This document shows positions 52,814-64,000 of a DNA stretch of 64,000 nt, piece after piece. The first letter of the stretch is position 1. The number at the start of each line of letters is the position of its first letter. Source of the stretch: Casimicrobium huifangae (GTDB lineage Bacteria; Pseudomonadota; Gammaproteobacteria; Burkholderiales; Casimicrobiaceae); NCBI RefSeq assembly GCF_009746125.1, contig NZ_CP041352.1:2774436-2838435 (forward strand), written 5' to 3'. The notes beneath the pieces were generated by a model. It was not told where the DNA came from and did not search any database. It saw only the letters and a program-made list of their open reading frames with translations. The translations under genes were made by a program, and so were the position numbers.

Positions 52814-52840
52814 CAAAAAAAAATGGGCCTAAGCCCATTT
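52814..52840 (-). terminator. Intrinsic terminator directly abutting the rimP start
   Basis: On the minus strand AAATGGGC-TTAG-GCCCATTT followed by nine T (complement of A at 52815-52823). Stem of 8 bp, loop of 4. The T-tract runs into the TTG/GTG start of rimP. It terminates or attenuates transcription from the tRNA-Phe/rrn side. Confidence 0.85.
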
Positions 52841-52857
52841 CCATGAATACACCGGCG

Positions 52858-52886
52858 AAAAATGCGCTTGGGAATTACGCAAGCGC
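52858..52886 (-). terminator. Terminator after tRNA-Phe
   Basis: Minus strand stem GCGCTTG/CAAGCGC (52880-52886 with 52864-52870), 9-nt loop, then ATTTTT. A further hairpin CTTCCCCG-TG-CGGGGAAG (52886-52903) directly follows the tRNA 3' end. Together with the terminator at 52814-52840 this gives two terminators in tandem. Confidence 0.8.
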
Positions 52887-52903
52887 TTCCCCGCACGGGG
52901 AAG

Positions 52904-52979
52904 TGGTGGCCAAGGGCGGAATCGAACCACCGACACGCGGATTTTCAATCCGCTGCTCTACCAACTGAGCTACTTGGCC
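52904..52979 (-). tRNA. tRNA-Phe (GAA)
   Basis: Full cloverleaf of 76 nt with encoded CCA (52904-52906). Acceptor GGCCAAG pairs with CTTGGCC, D-arm TAGCTCAGTTGGTAGAGC, anticodon stem-loop with GAA, T-arm GGTTCGATTCC. It lies 103 bp downstream of the 5S gene, probably on the same transcript as the rRNAs. A hairpin AACGCCCC/GGGGCGTT (53038-53066) without T-tract lies between. Confidence 0.97.
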
Positions 52980-53037
52980 GAATTTTTAATTGTATCAATT
53001 GCCGACAGCACACTAACGAGTCATCGGCGGATAGACG

Positions 53038-53066
53038 AACGCCCCACCGTGGAGGGGAGGGGCGTT
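53038..53066 (-). other. Hairpin between 5S rRNA and tRNA-Phe
   Basis: AACGCCCC (53038-53045) and GGGGCGTT (53059-53066) form an 8-bp stem with a 13-nt loop. No T-tract follows on the minus strand, so it is probably an RNA-processing element, not a terminator. Confidence 0.6.
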
Positions 53067-53082
53067 GTTGTGTGGGGGTAGT

Positions 53083-53195
53083 TTGACGCTGACCTACTTT
53101 CGCGAGCTATAAGGCTGACTATCATTGGCGCCGAACTGTTTCACGGTCCTGTTCGGGATGGGAAGGGGTGGGACCAGTTAGCTATGGGCGTCAAA
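53083..53195 (-). rRNA. rrf: 5S ribosomal RNA
   Basis: About 113 nt; the 5' end TTTGACGCCCATAGC pairs with the 3' end GCTCGCGAAAGTAGGTCAGCGTC region, and the internal CCATCCCGAACAGGACCGTG is the conserved loop. It follows the 23S gene by 166 bp. Ends are approximate. The gap 53196-53361 holds only spacer. Confidence 0.93.
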
Positions 53196-53361
53196 CTAAA
53201 AGGGTACGCGGCGCGGCAACGGGTTGAATCGTTGTTGCGACGCGCTGGAAGAAGTTTTGGGTTGAGACTGACTCTCTGTCACACCGGTTGATTGACTTGC
53301 GGTGCGAGTTGTCCGGACAAGCATTGCTGCTCATTCGGGTTTTGATATTTGTGAGTTATAG

Positions 53362-56241
<2,880 letters not shown>

Positions 56242-56450
56242 CTATAACGCTCAAACACCATCACCTGAGTCAACTCCTTTCGGCGTTAACTCAAACAACA
56301 GCACCGCGTCACAGGTGTGTATGAGAACTTGATGCCCCGAACCTTCAACCCGACCAACGGAAGCGGCCGGTATCGGAACACCAAAAATACAATCTAAACC
56401 CATGTCCACATCTCATCTCATCAATGAGCGTGAACAAACTTCTTCCAGAT

Positions 56451-56462
56451 TTTTAAAGAACA
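56451..56462 (-). promoter_or_regulatory. boxA antitermination signal upstream of 23S
   Basis: Minus strand TGTTCTTTAAAA, the boxA consensus bound by NusB/S10, between tRNA-Ile and the 23S gene. The rest of the 56242-56555 spacer holds only leader sequence. Confidence 0.8.
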
Positions 56463-56555
56463 GAGACTACCGATTGGATAGCCATCAGCAATAAGCGCTT
56501 GAACAACTTTTATTGCTGATGCCTATGCACCTGACCACAACCCGCGATATTTGAA

Positions 56556-56632
56556 TGGTGGGTCTTGATGGACTCGAACCATCGACCCCCGCCTTATCAA
56601 GACGGTGCTCTAACCAGCTGAGCTAAAGACCC
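56556..56632 (-). tRNA. tRNA-Ile (GAT)
   Basis: 77 nt with encoded CCA (56556-56558). Acceptor GGGTCTT/AAGACCC, D-arm TAGCTCAGCTGGTTAGAGC, anticodon loop TTGATAA giving GAT, T-arm GGTTCGAGTCC. It is downstream (23S side) of tRNA-Ala in the rrn spacer. Confidence 0.97.
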
Positions 56633-56680
56633 TCCGAAACTTTTAATCAGCGGCACCCATCTGGCGCAACTCATCGAAAG

Positions 56681-56756
56681 TGGTGGAGGATGACGGGATC
56701 GAACCGACGACCCCCTGCTTGCAAAGCAGGTGCTCTCCCAGCTGAGCTAATCCCCC
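56681..56756 (-). tRNA. tRNA-Ala (TGC)
   Basis: 76 nt with encoded CCA (56681-56683). Acceptor GGGGGAT/ATCCTCC with one G-U pair, D-arm TAGCTCAGCTGGGAGAGC, anticodon TGC in CTTTGCAAG, T-arm GGTTCGATCCC. It lies next to 16S, before tRNA-Ile, the reverse of the usual order. Confidence 0.97.
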
Positions 56757-56922
56757 GCTTGCCGCTTTACGCCCGCCGAAACCAGCTTGTCAGCCAGCCA
56801 GCAGCGCAAAGCGCAACAGGTTGTGTCTCTTTATGTTCAGACAACCGAAACGAGTGCAGGCACTTCGGAAGATCATGCTGAGAGTCTTTCGACCATCAAA
56901 CACGTCTTCGAGGCGCGTTCTC

Positions 56923-58459
<1,537 letters not shown>

Positions 58460-58661
58460 AATCACTGCTAATTTCACAATACTCAAAATTACACTGAACG
58501 GTTCTTCGACATCCCTCCCTTAACTGACCTTTGGCGGCTTAGCAAAGCCTGGATCAATCAGAGAAGAACATCTCCCCATCCGTGCATGCACCTCTGAAGC
58601 TCGCCAAACCCTAGAGCGGCTGGCTATTCTCCGAAGTACCTACACGTTTCGGTTGTCTCAA

Positions 58662-58674
58662 TTCTTAAAGAGCA
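58662..58674 (-). promoter_or_regulatory. boxA antitermination signal of the rrn leader
   Basis: Minus strand TGCTCTTTAAGAA, an almost perfect boxA, about 200 bp upstream of 16S. The remainder of the 58460-58872 region is rrn leader and the candidate promoter below. Confidence 0.85.
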
Positions 58675-58756
58675 GCGATTTCTCCATTCACCTCTTTCGA
58701 GGCTTTCCCGAATCTGCCTTCCGGCTTTTTCGAGAGAAATCATTTCCGGGGCATCT

Positions 58757-58787
58757 ATTCTAATGCCTCGCAAATTATTTCTCTCAA
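58757..58787 (-). promoter_or_regulatory. Candidate rrn promoter
   Basis: Minus strand TTGAGA (58782-58787) and TAGAAT (58757-58762) with a 19-bp spacer, followed by a GC-rich discriminator (GATGCCCCGG) typical of stringently controlled rRNA promoters. The spacing is long, so this is a weak call; transcription may instead come from the tRNA-fMet promoter. Confidence 0.35.
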
Positions 58788-58872
58788 CTTACTCAACGCG
58801 CTTACGCCACATCAAGCAAGTCTTTGTTTCACAGACTTCGCAACCATTTCCAAATCTTTGTCAGACCTGAAC

Positions 58873-58949
58873 TGGTTGCGGGGGAAGGATTTGAACCTTC
58901 GACCTTCGGGTTATGAGCCCGACGAGCTGCCAGACTGCTCCACCCCGCG
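58873..58949 (-). tRNA. Initiator tRNA-fMet (CAT)
   Basis: 77 nt with encoded CCA. The initiator marks are present: unpaired C1 against A72 (5' CGCGGGG, 3' CCCCGCA plus A) and three G-C pairs in the anticodon stem (TCGGGCTCATAACCCGA). It lies upstream of the rrn operon on the same strand. Confidence 0.96.
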
Positions 58950-59029
58950 CCTGCGGCTTCTGCCTTTCAAACTCAGCACAACTAACTCGTCGTTATTTGC
59001 TGCGTTGCGTTCGATCAGCGAAGACAGAA

Positions 59030-59058
59030 ATTATGGCACAGCTAAAAACCCTTTGCAA
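59030..59058 (-). promoter_or_regulatory. Promoter of tRNA-fMet (and possibly the rrn block)
   Basis: Minus strand TTGCAA (59053-59058), 17-bp spacer, CATAAT (59030-59035), about 80 bp before the tRNA. It is the clearest promoter in the 58950-59206 gap. Confidence 0.6.
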
Positions 59059-59206
59059 CCCCATCTCACCCAAAAACCCCTCTTTACCCCCTCTTTTTGC
59101 CTAACTCTTAAGCATTCCACCGCCCATTCCTTAAGCAACATCACCCGCCAACCCAATACTCACAACAGTTTGTGAAAAAAATGAGAAATTGAGCGCAGAC
59201 TCTAAC

Positions 59207-60916
59207 TTACGCCGCCTCCTTGCGGCGCATCTCCTCGTCACGTAGCTCTCTGCGCAGAATCTTCCCGACGTTAGTCTTGGGTAACTCATTGCGGAATTCG
59301 ACGTACTTGGGAATCTTGTACCCCGTCATGTTTTCACGGCAATGCGCAAGCACCTGCGGGCCGGTCAACGACGGATCCTTGCGGACAACAAATATCTTGA
59401 CTACTTCACCTGATTTTCCGTCCGGAACGCCGATGGCAGCAACTTCAAGCACCCCCGGATGCATCGCAACGACGCCTTCCACTTCGTTGGGATAGACGTT
59501 GAAGCCAGAAACCAGAATCATGTCCTTCTTGCGATCAACGATGTAGAAGAAGCCATTCGCATCCATGCGCCCGACATCTCCGGTCGACAACCACCCATCC
59601 GCATCAAGGACTTTTTCAGTCTCCTCAGGGCGGTTGTAGTAACCCCGCATGACCTGTGGACCTCGAATACAAATCTCGCCTGTCGACTCGAAATCATCCA
59701 GCGCGATCCAGCTGCCATCGTCCCGACGCAAACGCACCTCGGTTGACGGAATGGGCAGGCCGATTGAGCCGTTATAGCCGCCGTCCGTTACCGGGTTGAT
59801 CGTCGCACCCGGCGAGGTTTCGGTCAGGCCGTAAGCCTCAATCAGGGGTGTTCCAGTCACCCGGCGCCATTCTTCTGCAGTTGCGCGCTGCACGGCCATG
59901 CCACCGCCCAGGCCGTGACGCAACGCGCTGAAATCCAGCTTCGCGAAGTCCTCATGATTCATTAGGGCAGTGAACAATGTATTCACCCCGGGAAGAACAG
60001 TGAATTTGTGTTGCGCAAGCTGTCGAACAAATGCAGGCACGTCGCGCGGATTGGTAACGAGTACCACCTTTGCGCCCATCGTTACATAGACGAACGTGCA
60101 CGCGGTGAGCGCAAAGATGTGATACAGCGGCAACGCAGCGATTACGCACTCGTCGCGCTCGTCGTGTTGAAAGCCGAACAACCAAGCCCGCGACTGCAAG
60201 ACGTTGGCAACGATGTTGCCATGCGTAAGGATGGCGCCCTTCGAAACGCCGGTTGTTCCCCCCGTGTACTGCAAAAAGGCGACATCTTCACTGCCCAATG
60301 CCTCACGCGCAATCGCGCCGCCTGCGCCATCCGAAAGAGCGGAGTTGAAGCGGATCGCGGCACCAAACTTGAACTCCGGGACCAGCTTCGCGACATGACG
60401 CACAAGGAAGTTGAGCCCGGGCCCCTTCCACCAACTCAGGCAATCACCCAATCCGGTCACCACGACGTGTTTGACATCGGTCCTATCGATCACCTCGGCG
60501 AGCACGCTGGCGAAATTTTCGATCACCAGAATGCCTTTAGCCCCTGAGTCACGAAGTTGATGCTCAAGCTCACGTGCAGTGTAGAGGGGGTTGCAATTGA
60601 CCACCGTGAGTCCAAGCCGCAAACACCCCATCAGTGCGATTGGATACTGCAGCACATTGGGCATCATCAATGCGAAACGATCCCCCTTCTGAAATCCGTG
60701 CTTCGCGAGATGCACTGCAAACGCTGAGCTGAGCCGATCCAATTCGCGATAGGTGAGGTCTGTGCCGCTGCAATGAAAGGCGACACGATCCGCATACTTC
60801 GTCAACGCTTCTTCAATCAGGTCGGCAAGATTCGAGTACGCCGCCAAATCGACTTCCCGCGGGACTGTCGCCGGATAAAGATTGAGCCAGGGTTTGTCTG
60901 CGGTCGCTTCAGCCAT
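59207..60916 (-). CDS. fadD: Long-chain fatty-acid-CoA ligase
   Basis: Activates fatty acids to acyl-CoA, 569 residues. The AMP-binding motif is YTGGTTGVSKGAILTHGN (about 217-234), then GLTETSPG, STGDVGRMDANGFFYIVDRKKDMI and the C-terminal PKTNVGKILRREL with the catalytic Lys. Length and motifs match FadD rather than short-chain ligases. Start ATG 60914-60916. It stands alone on the minus strand between tRNA-Ser and tRNA-fMet. Confidence 0.93.
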   Translation of the reverse strand: MAEATADKPWLNLYPATVPREVDLAAYSNLADLIEEALTKYADRVAFHCSGTDLTYRELDRLSSAFAVHLAKHGFQKGDRFALMMPNVLQYPIALMGCLRLGLTVVNCNPLYTARELEHQLRDSGAKGILVIENFASVLAEVIDRTDVKHVVVTGLGDCLSWWKGPGLNFLVRHVAKLVPEFKFGAAIRFNSALSDGAGGAIAREALGSEDVAFLQYTGGTTGVSKGAILTHGNIVANVLQSRAWLFGFQHDERDECVIAALPLYHIFALTACTFVYVTMGAKVVLVTNPRDVPAFVRQLAQHKFTVLPGVNTLFTALMNHEDFAKLDFSALRHGLGGGMAVQRATAEEWRRVTGTPLIEAYGLTETSPGATINPVTDGGYNGSIGLPIPSTEVRLRRDDGSWIALDDFESTGEICIRGPQVMRGYYNRPEETEKVLDADGWLSTGDVGRMDANGFFYIVDRKKDMILVSGFNVYPNEVEGVVAMHPGVLEVAAIGVPDGKSGEVVKIFVVRKDPSLTGPQVLAHCRENMTGYKIPKYVEFRNELPKTNVGKILRRELRDEEMRRKEAA

Positions 60917-60994
60917 GTTCTCCTCCTGCCCGCATTGTAGGCATGCGTCAAGGCCGCGAACCGAGCGACAGCTCTGAATTGCCGAAGGCCGAAA

Positions 60995-61019
60995 TAAAAA
61001 AGGCCCGCAATGGCGGGCC
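60995..61019 (-). terminator. Terminator after tRNA-Ser
   Basis: Stem GGCCCGC (61002-61008) and GCGGGCC (61013-61019), AATG/CATT loop, followed on the minus strand by TTTTTT. It lies 13 bp downstream of the tRNA-Ser 3' end. Confidence 0.88.
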
Positions 61020-61032
61020 GATCAATTCAGGC

Positions 61033-61123
61033 TGGCGGAGGGACGGGGATTCGAACCCCGGTTAGGCTATTAACCTAAACACGCTTTCCAGGCGTGCGAC
61101 TTAAACCACTCATCCATCCCTCC
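61033..61123 (-). tRNA. tRNA-Ser (GGA)
   Basis: 91 nt with encoded CCA and a long variable arm (GTTTAGGTTAATAGCC region), as expected for serine. Acceptor GGAGGGA/TCCCTCC, discriminator G, anticodon GGA in CTGGAAAGC. Single gene with its own terminator. Confidence 0.96.
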
Positions 61124-61184
61124 GTGGTTAGCCGACAATTGTACTGTGCCGCACAGAAAATTCACGCCCTCGCGTTTCGCTTTA

Positions 61185-61202
61185 TTCATAAATGCATATG
61201 AA
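61185..61202. promoter_or_regulatory. AT-rich inverted repeat upstream of the sulfur cluster
   Basis: TTCAT (61185-61189) and ATGAA (61198-61202) flank AAATGCAT, about 55 bp before the TauE start. It may be a regulator site (CysB-like), but it is short and no consensus was matched. Confidence 0.3.
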
Positions 61203-61255
61203 CTAATTTCAAATCGACGCGTTAGCGGTCCGGCGCGGGTGCCTAGCATCGTTTC

Positions 61256-62056
61256 ATGTCCGACCTGCTCGCAAATATCCATCTGCCACTCATCGGTCTG
61301 CTGATCGGCATCATCGTTGGGCTGACCGGCGTCGGTGGCGGCTCTCTGATGACCCCAATTCTGGTTGGTGGGCTCGGGGTTCCCCCGGCAATAGCCGTTG
61401 GCACTGATCTCCTCTTCGCGGCGATTACCAAGTCGTTCGGTGCGCTGGCCCACTGGCGCGTCGGCAACGTTGCCAAACGATTGCTGACCCTATTGATCAT
61501 TGCCAGCTTGAGTGGCGCCGGGATCGCCTTCGCATTTGTGCATGGGCTGAAGCCCAACATCGACTCACTCAATCGCGTGATTCGTACTGCACTTGGTTTC
61601 GCACTATTCGTCACCGCCCTCGCACTGCTCCTCCGGCCTTGGCTACTGAGCTTCCGACGTGCCCACGCCGGTAACGAGCCAGCACATGACATCACGCGCT
61701 CACAGCGTCTGTGGCCGACGGTGGTGCTAGGTTTCGCGATCGGCTCTGTGGTCACGCTGTCGTCGGTCGGCGCAGGCGCCATAGGCGTCACCGCCCTGCT
61801 GCTCCTGCATCCGGCGCTGCCAATTACGCGGATCGTGGGCACCGACATCGCCTACGCCGTGCCGCTGACAGCAGCTGCGGGGCTCGCCCACGCCAGCGTT
61901 GGTCACCTTGACATCGCGCTGCTCGCCGCGCTGCTGGTAGGTTCCGTGCCCGGCATTCTGATTGGCGCGCGCCTTTCGAAACGCGTCCCCGAAGTCGCCA
62001 CCCGCAGCCTGCTCGTCGGGGCACTGGGTTTTGCCGGCGTCAAACTGGTCGCCTAG
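61256..62056 (+). CDS. TauE/SafE family sulfite/sulfonate exporter
   Basis: Inner-membrane permease of 266 residues with about eight hydrophobic segments and the repeated TauE motifs GLTGVGGGSLMTPIL (near 22-36) and LSSVGAGAIGVTALLLLHP. Family members export sulfite, sulfonates or other anions. It lies 40 bp upstream of cysH, transcribed with it, and probably protects from sulfite formed by CysH. Start ATG 61256 (MSDLLANIHL). Confidence 0.88.
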   Translation: MSDLLANIHLPLIGLLIGIIVGLTGVGGGSLMTPILVGGLGVPPAIAVGTDLLFAAITKSFGALAHWRVGNVAKRLLTLLIIASLSGAGIAFAFVHGLKPNIDSLNRVIRTALGFALFVTALALLLRPWLLSFRRAHAGNEPAHDITRSQRLWPTVVLGFAIGSVVTLSSVGAGAIGVTALLLLHPALPITRIVGTDIAYAVPLTAAAGLAHASVGHLDIALLAALLVGSVPGILIGARLSKRVPEVATRSLLVGALGFAGVKLVA

Positions 62057-62096
62057 TCATAGTGCTTTGCTCCCGCAGGCTCCCCAACAAGAGATC

Positions 62097-62900
62097 ATGA
62101 ACCAACAATCCCTACCCGCCACCACCAAACCGTGGTACCGGCGACCACAGGCCGTCGCGTGCCCCGATCAGTTCGGTACGCTGTTGGCGGATAGCGTTGC
62201 CACCCTGCGTCGCGCAGCAACGCACTCTCCCTGCGCGCTGGCCAGCAGCCTGTCGGCCGAGGACATGGTGCTCTTCCATCTCATCCAGCGCGAACGACTG
62301 CCAATCGGTACTTTCGCGCTCGACACCGGTCGCCTGCCACAGGCGACAATCGAATTGTGGAGTGCGGTCGAGTCGCATTACGGCGCAAGCATTGAGCGCG
62401 TCGTTCCGACAGGCGCCCGTCTGGCCGCCTTGAAGGCGGCACAGGACGACAGCGCGATCTATGAAAGTAAAGCCGCGCGCGAACTCTGCTGCACCGTACG
62501 CAAGACCGAACCGCTGCGCGCTGCACTCGCGGGCAAGCGTGCCTGGGTGACCGGCCTGCGTCGCGCACAAAGTGCCGGCCGCGCCAATGTGCCGCATCAG
62601 GAACATGATGCCGGCTTTGGCCTTGAGAAGTTCAACCCGCTCGCCGACTGGACCGACGAGGCCCTGTGGTACTTCATTGACCTCGAAAACATCCCCGTCA
62701 GCCCGCTCTACGACAGGGGCTACGCCAGCATAGGCTGCGATCCCTGCACGCGCCCCATCCGCTTTGACGAACACCCGCGCGCGGGGCGCTGGTGGTGGGA
62801 GGCTGCTGTCTCCGGCACCGCTACCGAATGTGGCATCCACGTAGTGCACAAGACATCCACAGATCAACCTGCCAATCAGTCCTCCAGGGTACCCGCATGA
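62097..62900 (+). CDS. cysH: Assimilatory adenylylsulfate (APS) reductase CysH
   Basis: Reduces APS to sulfite. The 267 residues (ATG 62097, MNQQSLPATT) carry both cluster pairs that bind [4Fe-4S]: C131-C132 (ARELCCTVRK) and C214/C217 (IGCDPCTRP), plus the catalytic C245 (TECGIHV). This makes it an APS-type reductase rather than the cluster-free PAPS type. LSAEDMVLFHL is the nucleotide loop. A downstream overlap of 4 bp with cysD (ATGA) shows coupling. A start in another frame upstream is not used. Confidence 0.93.
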   Translation: MNQQSLPATTKPWYRRPQAVACPDQFGTLLADSVATLRRAATHSPCALASSLSAEDMVLFHLIQRERLPIGTFALDTGRLPQATIELWSAVESHYGASIERVVPTGARLAALKAAQDDSAIYESKAARELCCTVRKTEPLRAALAGKRAWVTGLRRAQSAGRANVPHQEHDAGFGLEKFNPLADWTDEALWYFIDLENIPVSPLYDRGYASIGCDPCTRPIRFDEHPRAGRWWWEAAVSGTATECGIHVVHKTSTDQPANQSSRVPA

Positions 62901-63865
62901 CTGCTCGCGACGCATTTCTCAACTCCGCCGCCGAGATAGACCACGGTCTCGCTGCTGGCCGCCCGGTCCACAGCAATGCTCATCTCGACTGGCTGGAGGA
63001 CGAGGCGATCAGCATCCTGCGTGAGGTGTTCGGCAGCTTCGAACGCCCGGCGATCCTCTGTTCCTGCGGCAAGGATTCTCTAGTGGTATTGCATCTCGCA
63101 ATGAAGGCCGCAGCACCCGGCAAACTGCCAGTGCCGATCGTGCACATTGATACCGGGCACAATTTCCCGGAGGTGATTGCGTTCCGTGAGCACCTGGTGC
63201 AGAAACATGGATTCAATCTGATCGTCGGCCATCTCGACGATTCGATCGCGAAAGGAACGATCCGCCTCGCACATCCACTGGAAAGTCGCAACCCCTACCA
63301 GACCATTACGCTGCTCGAAACGATTGAGGCCAATCGCTTCGATGCCATGGTGGGTGGCGCCCGCCGTGACGAGGAAAAGGCACGCGCCAAGGAACGTGTG
63401 TTTTCGCACCGCGACAGCTTTGGTCAATGGCAGCCGCGAGCGCAGCGACCAGAGCTATGGAATCTCTACAACACCCGCATCGCACAAGGAGAACACTTCC
63501 GCGTGTTCCCCATTTCCAACTGGACCGAGCTGGACGTGTGGAACTACATCGCACGCGAAAACATTGAGCTGCCGTCGATCTACTACACACATCAGCGTGA
63601 AGTGATCGAACGTAACGGCTTGCTGGTGCCGGTCACCGACATTACGCCGCCACGCACGGGTGAGACTGTCGTCACCCGTGATGTCCGTTTCCGTACCGTC
63701 GGCGACATCTCCTGCACCTGCCCGGTAGCGAGCACGGCGGCAACGGCGGACGAGGTCATTCTGGAAACCATCACCGCCACCGCATCGGAACGTGGCGCAA
63801 CACGCATGGACGACCGCGCCAACGACGCTGCAATGGAGCGACGCAAGAAGGAAGGCTACTTCTAG
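62897..63865 (+). CDS. cysD: Sulfate adenylyltransferase small subunit
   Basis: Makes APS from sulfate and ATP with CysN, 322 residues from ATG 62897 (MTARDAFLNS). The PP-loop reads SCGKDSLVVLHLA (about 55-67), with Cys in place of the usual second Gly of SGGKDS; DTGHNFPE and GGARRDEEKARAKER follow as in other CysD. The C-terminus ends RKKEGYF. It overlaps cysH by 4 bp and is 36 bp ahead of cysN. Confidence 0.95.
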   Translation: MTARDAFLNSAAEIDHGLAAGRPVHSNAHLDWLEDEAISILREVFGSFERPAILCSCGKDSLVVLHLAMKAAAPGKLPVPIVHIDTGHNFPEVIAFREHLVQKHGFNLIVGHLDDSIAKGTIRLAHPLESRNPYQTITLLETIEANRFDAMVGGARRDEEKARAKERVFSHRDSFGQWQPRAQRPELWNLYNTRIAQGEHFRVFPISNWTELDVWNYIARENIELPSIYYTHQREVIERNGLLVPVTDITPPRTGETVVTRDVRFRTVGDISCTCPVASTAATADEVILETITATASERGATRMDDRANDAAMERRKKEGYF

Positions 63866-63901
63866 AGTCGCACGTCCGTCACACCGCACAGATTACAAAT
63901 A

Positions 63902-64000
63902 ATGAATACGCCCTCCTCCTCTCACGACATTCACAACCGCCCGCTCCGCTTCATCACCTGCGGCAGCGTTGATGACGGCAAGAGCACCCTGATTGGCCGC
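63902..64000 (+). CDS. cysN: Sulfate adenylyltransferase large subunit (partial)
   Basis: First 33 codons of the GTPase subunit from ATG 63902 ([15 protein letters not shown]), including the P-loop [13 protein letters not shown]. The rest lies beyond the window. Whether a CysC domain is fused cannot be seen. It is the expected partner of cysD 36 bp upstream. Confidence 0.93.
   Translation, partial: MNTPSSSHDIHNRPLRFITCGSVDDGKSTLIGR

Noticed and set aside
53038-53066. Hairpin after 5S as a terminator
   Set aside because: Good 8-bp stem but no T-tract on the minus strand, so listed only as a structure.
58895-59175. Plus-strand open frame over tRNA-fMet
   Set aside because: It overlaps the tRNA on the opposite strand and has low-complexity sequence after it.

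Overview
The window is GC-rich chromosomal DNA from a betaproteobacterium, probably of Burkholderiales type. This rests on the complete rRNA operon, the isc cluster led by iscR, the rimP-nusA-infB-rbfA-truB cluster and a cysH-cysD-cysN cluster. I could not fix the genus by eye. I see no phage, insertion sequence or CRISPR array.

Layout. 1-5919 (minus): Fe-S assembly operon iscR-iscS-iscU-iscA-DUF3703-hscB-hscA-fdx, with a clear promoter/IscR site. 6110-9550 (plus): copper handling (DUF2946, Sco, PCuAC) ending in a decayed TonB-receptor pseudogene. 9547-10996 (minus): two glutathione S-transferase-like genes. 11132-21312 (minus): molybdenum hydroxylase block. It holds a periplasmic isoquinoline-1-oxidoreductase-like pair (iorA-iorB), moeB and a CO-dehydrogenase-like coxS-L-M-D-E-G set of form II. 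A sigma-54 activator of AcoR type is divergent (21790-23832). 23869-31186 (minus): eight tightly coupled genes (FAD oxidoreductase, DUF1365, Cfa-like methyltransferase, SDR, NTF2-like, chalcone-isomerase-like, MFS, DUF3833 lipoprotein), divergent from a TetR gene with a 43-bp palindromic operator.

31866-36000 is the most accessory part: dispersed repeats, a VapBC-like pair, two unrecognised genes, and an xdhC/coxI-type gene preceded by a strong sigma-54-type promoter plus an inverted repeat. These may tie it to the cox regulator. 35999-38281 (minus): dsbC and gltX. 38491-46425 (plus): sugar ABC transporter, family 31 glycosidase and an alpha/beta hydrolase, largely translationally coupled.

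46575-59058 (minus) is a translation-machinery superblock: tRNA-fMet, 16S, tRNA-Ala, tRNA-Ile, 23S, 5S, tRNA-Phe, rimP, nusA, infB, rbfA, truB. Two points stand out: the spacer tRNAs are in Ala-Ile rather than the usual Ile-Ala order, and a terminator abuts the rimP start with no separate rimP promoter visible. The end of the window has fadD and tRNA-Ser (minus), then a TauE/SafE permease, cysH, cysD and the first 33 codons of cysN (plus).

The best candidates for new biology are a possible sigma-54 regulon joining the form II cox operon to a distant xdhC, a DUF3703 gene inside the isc operon, the TetR-controlled lipid-modification cluster, and the rrn operon lying between tRNA-fMet and rimP-nusA-infB. 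All were read by eye; no database search was possible.
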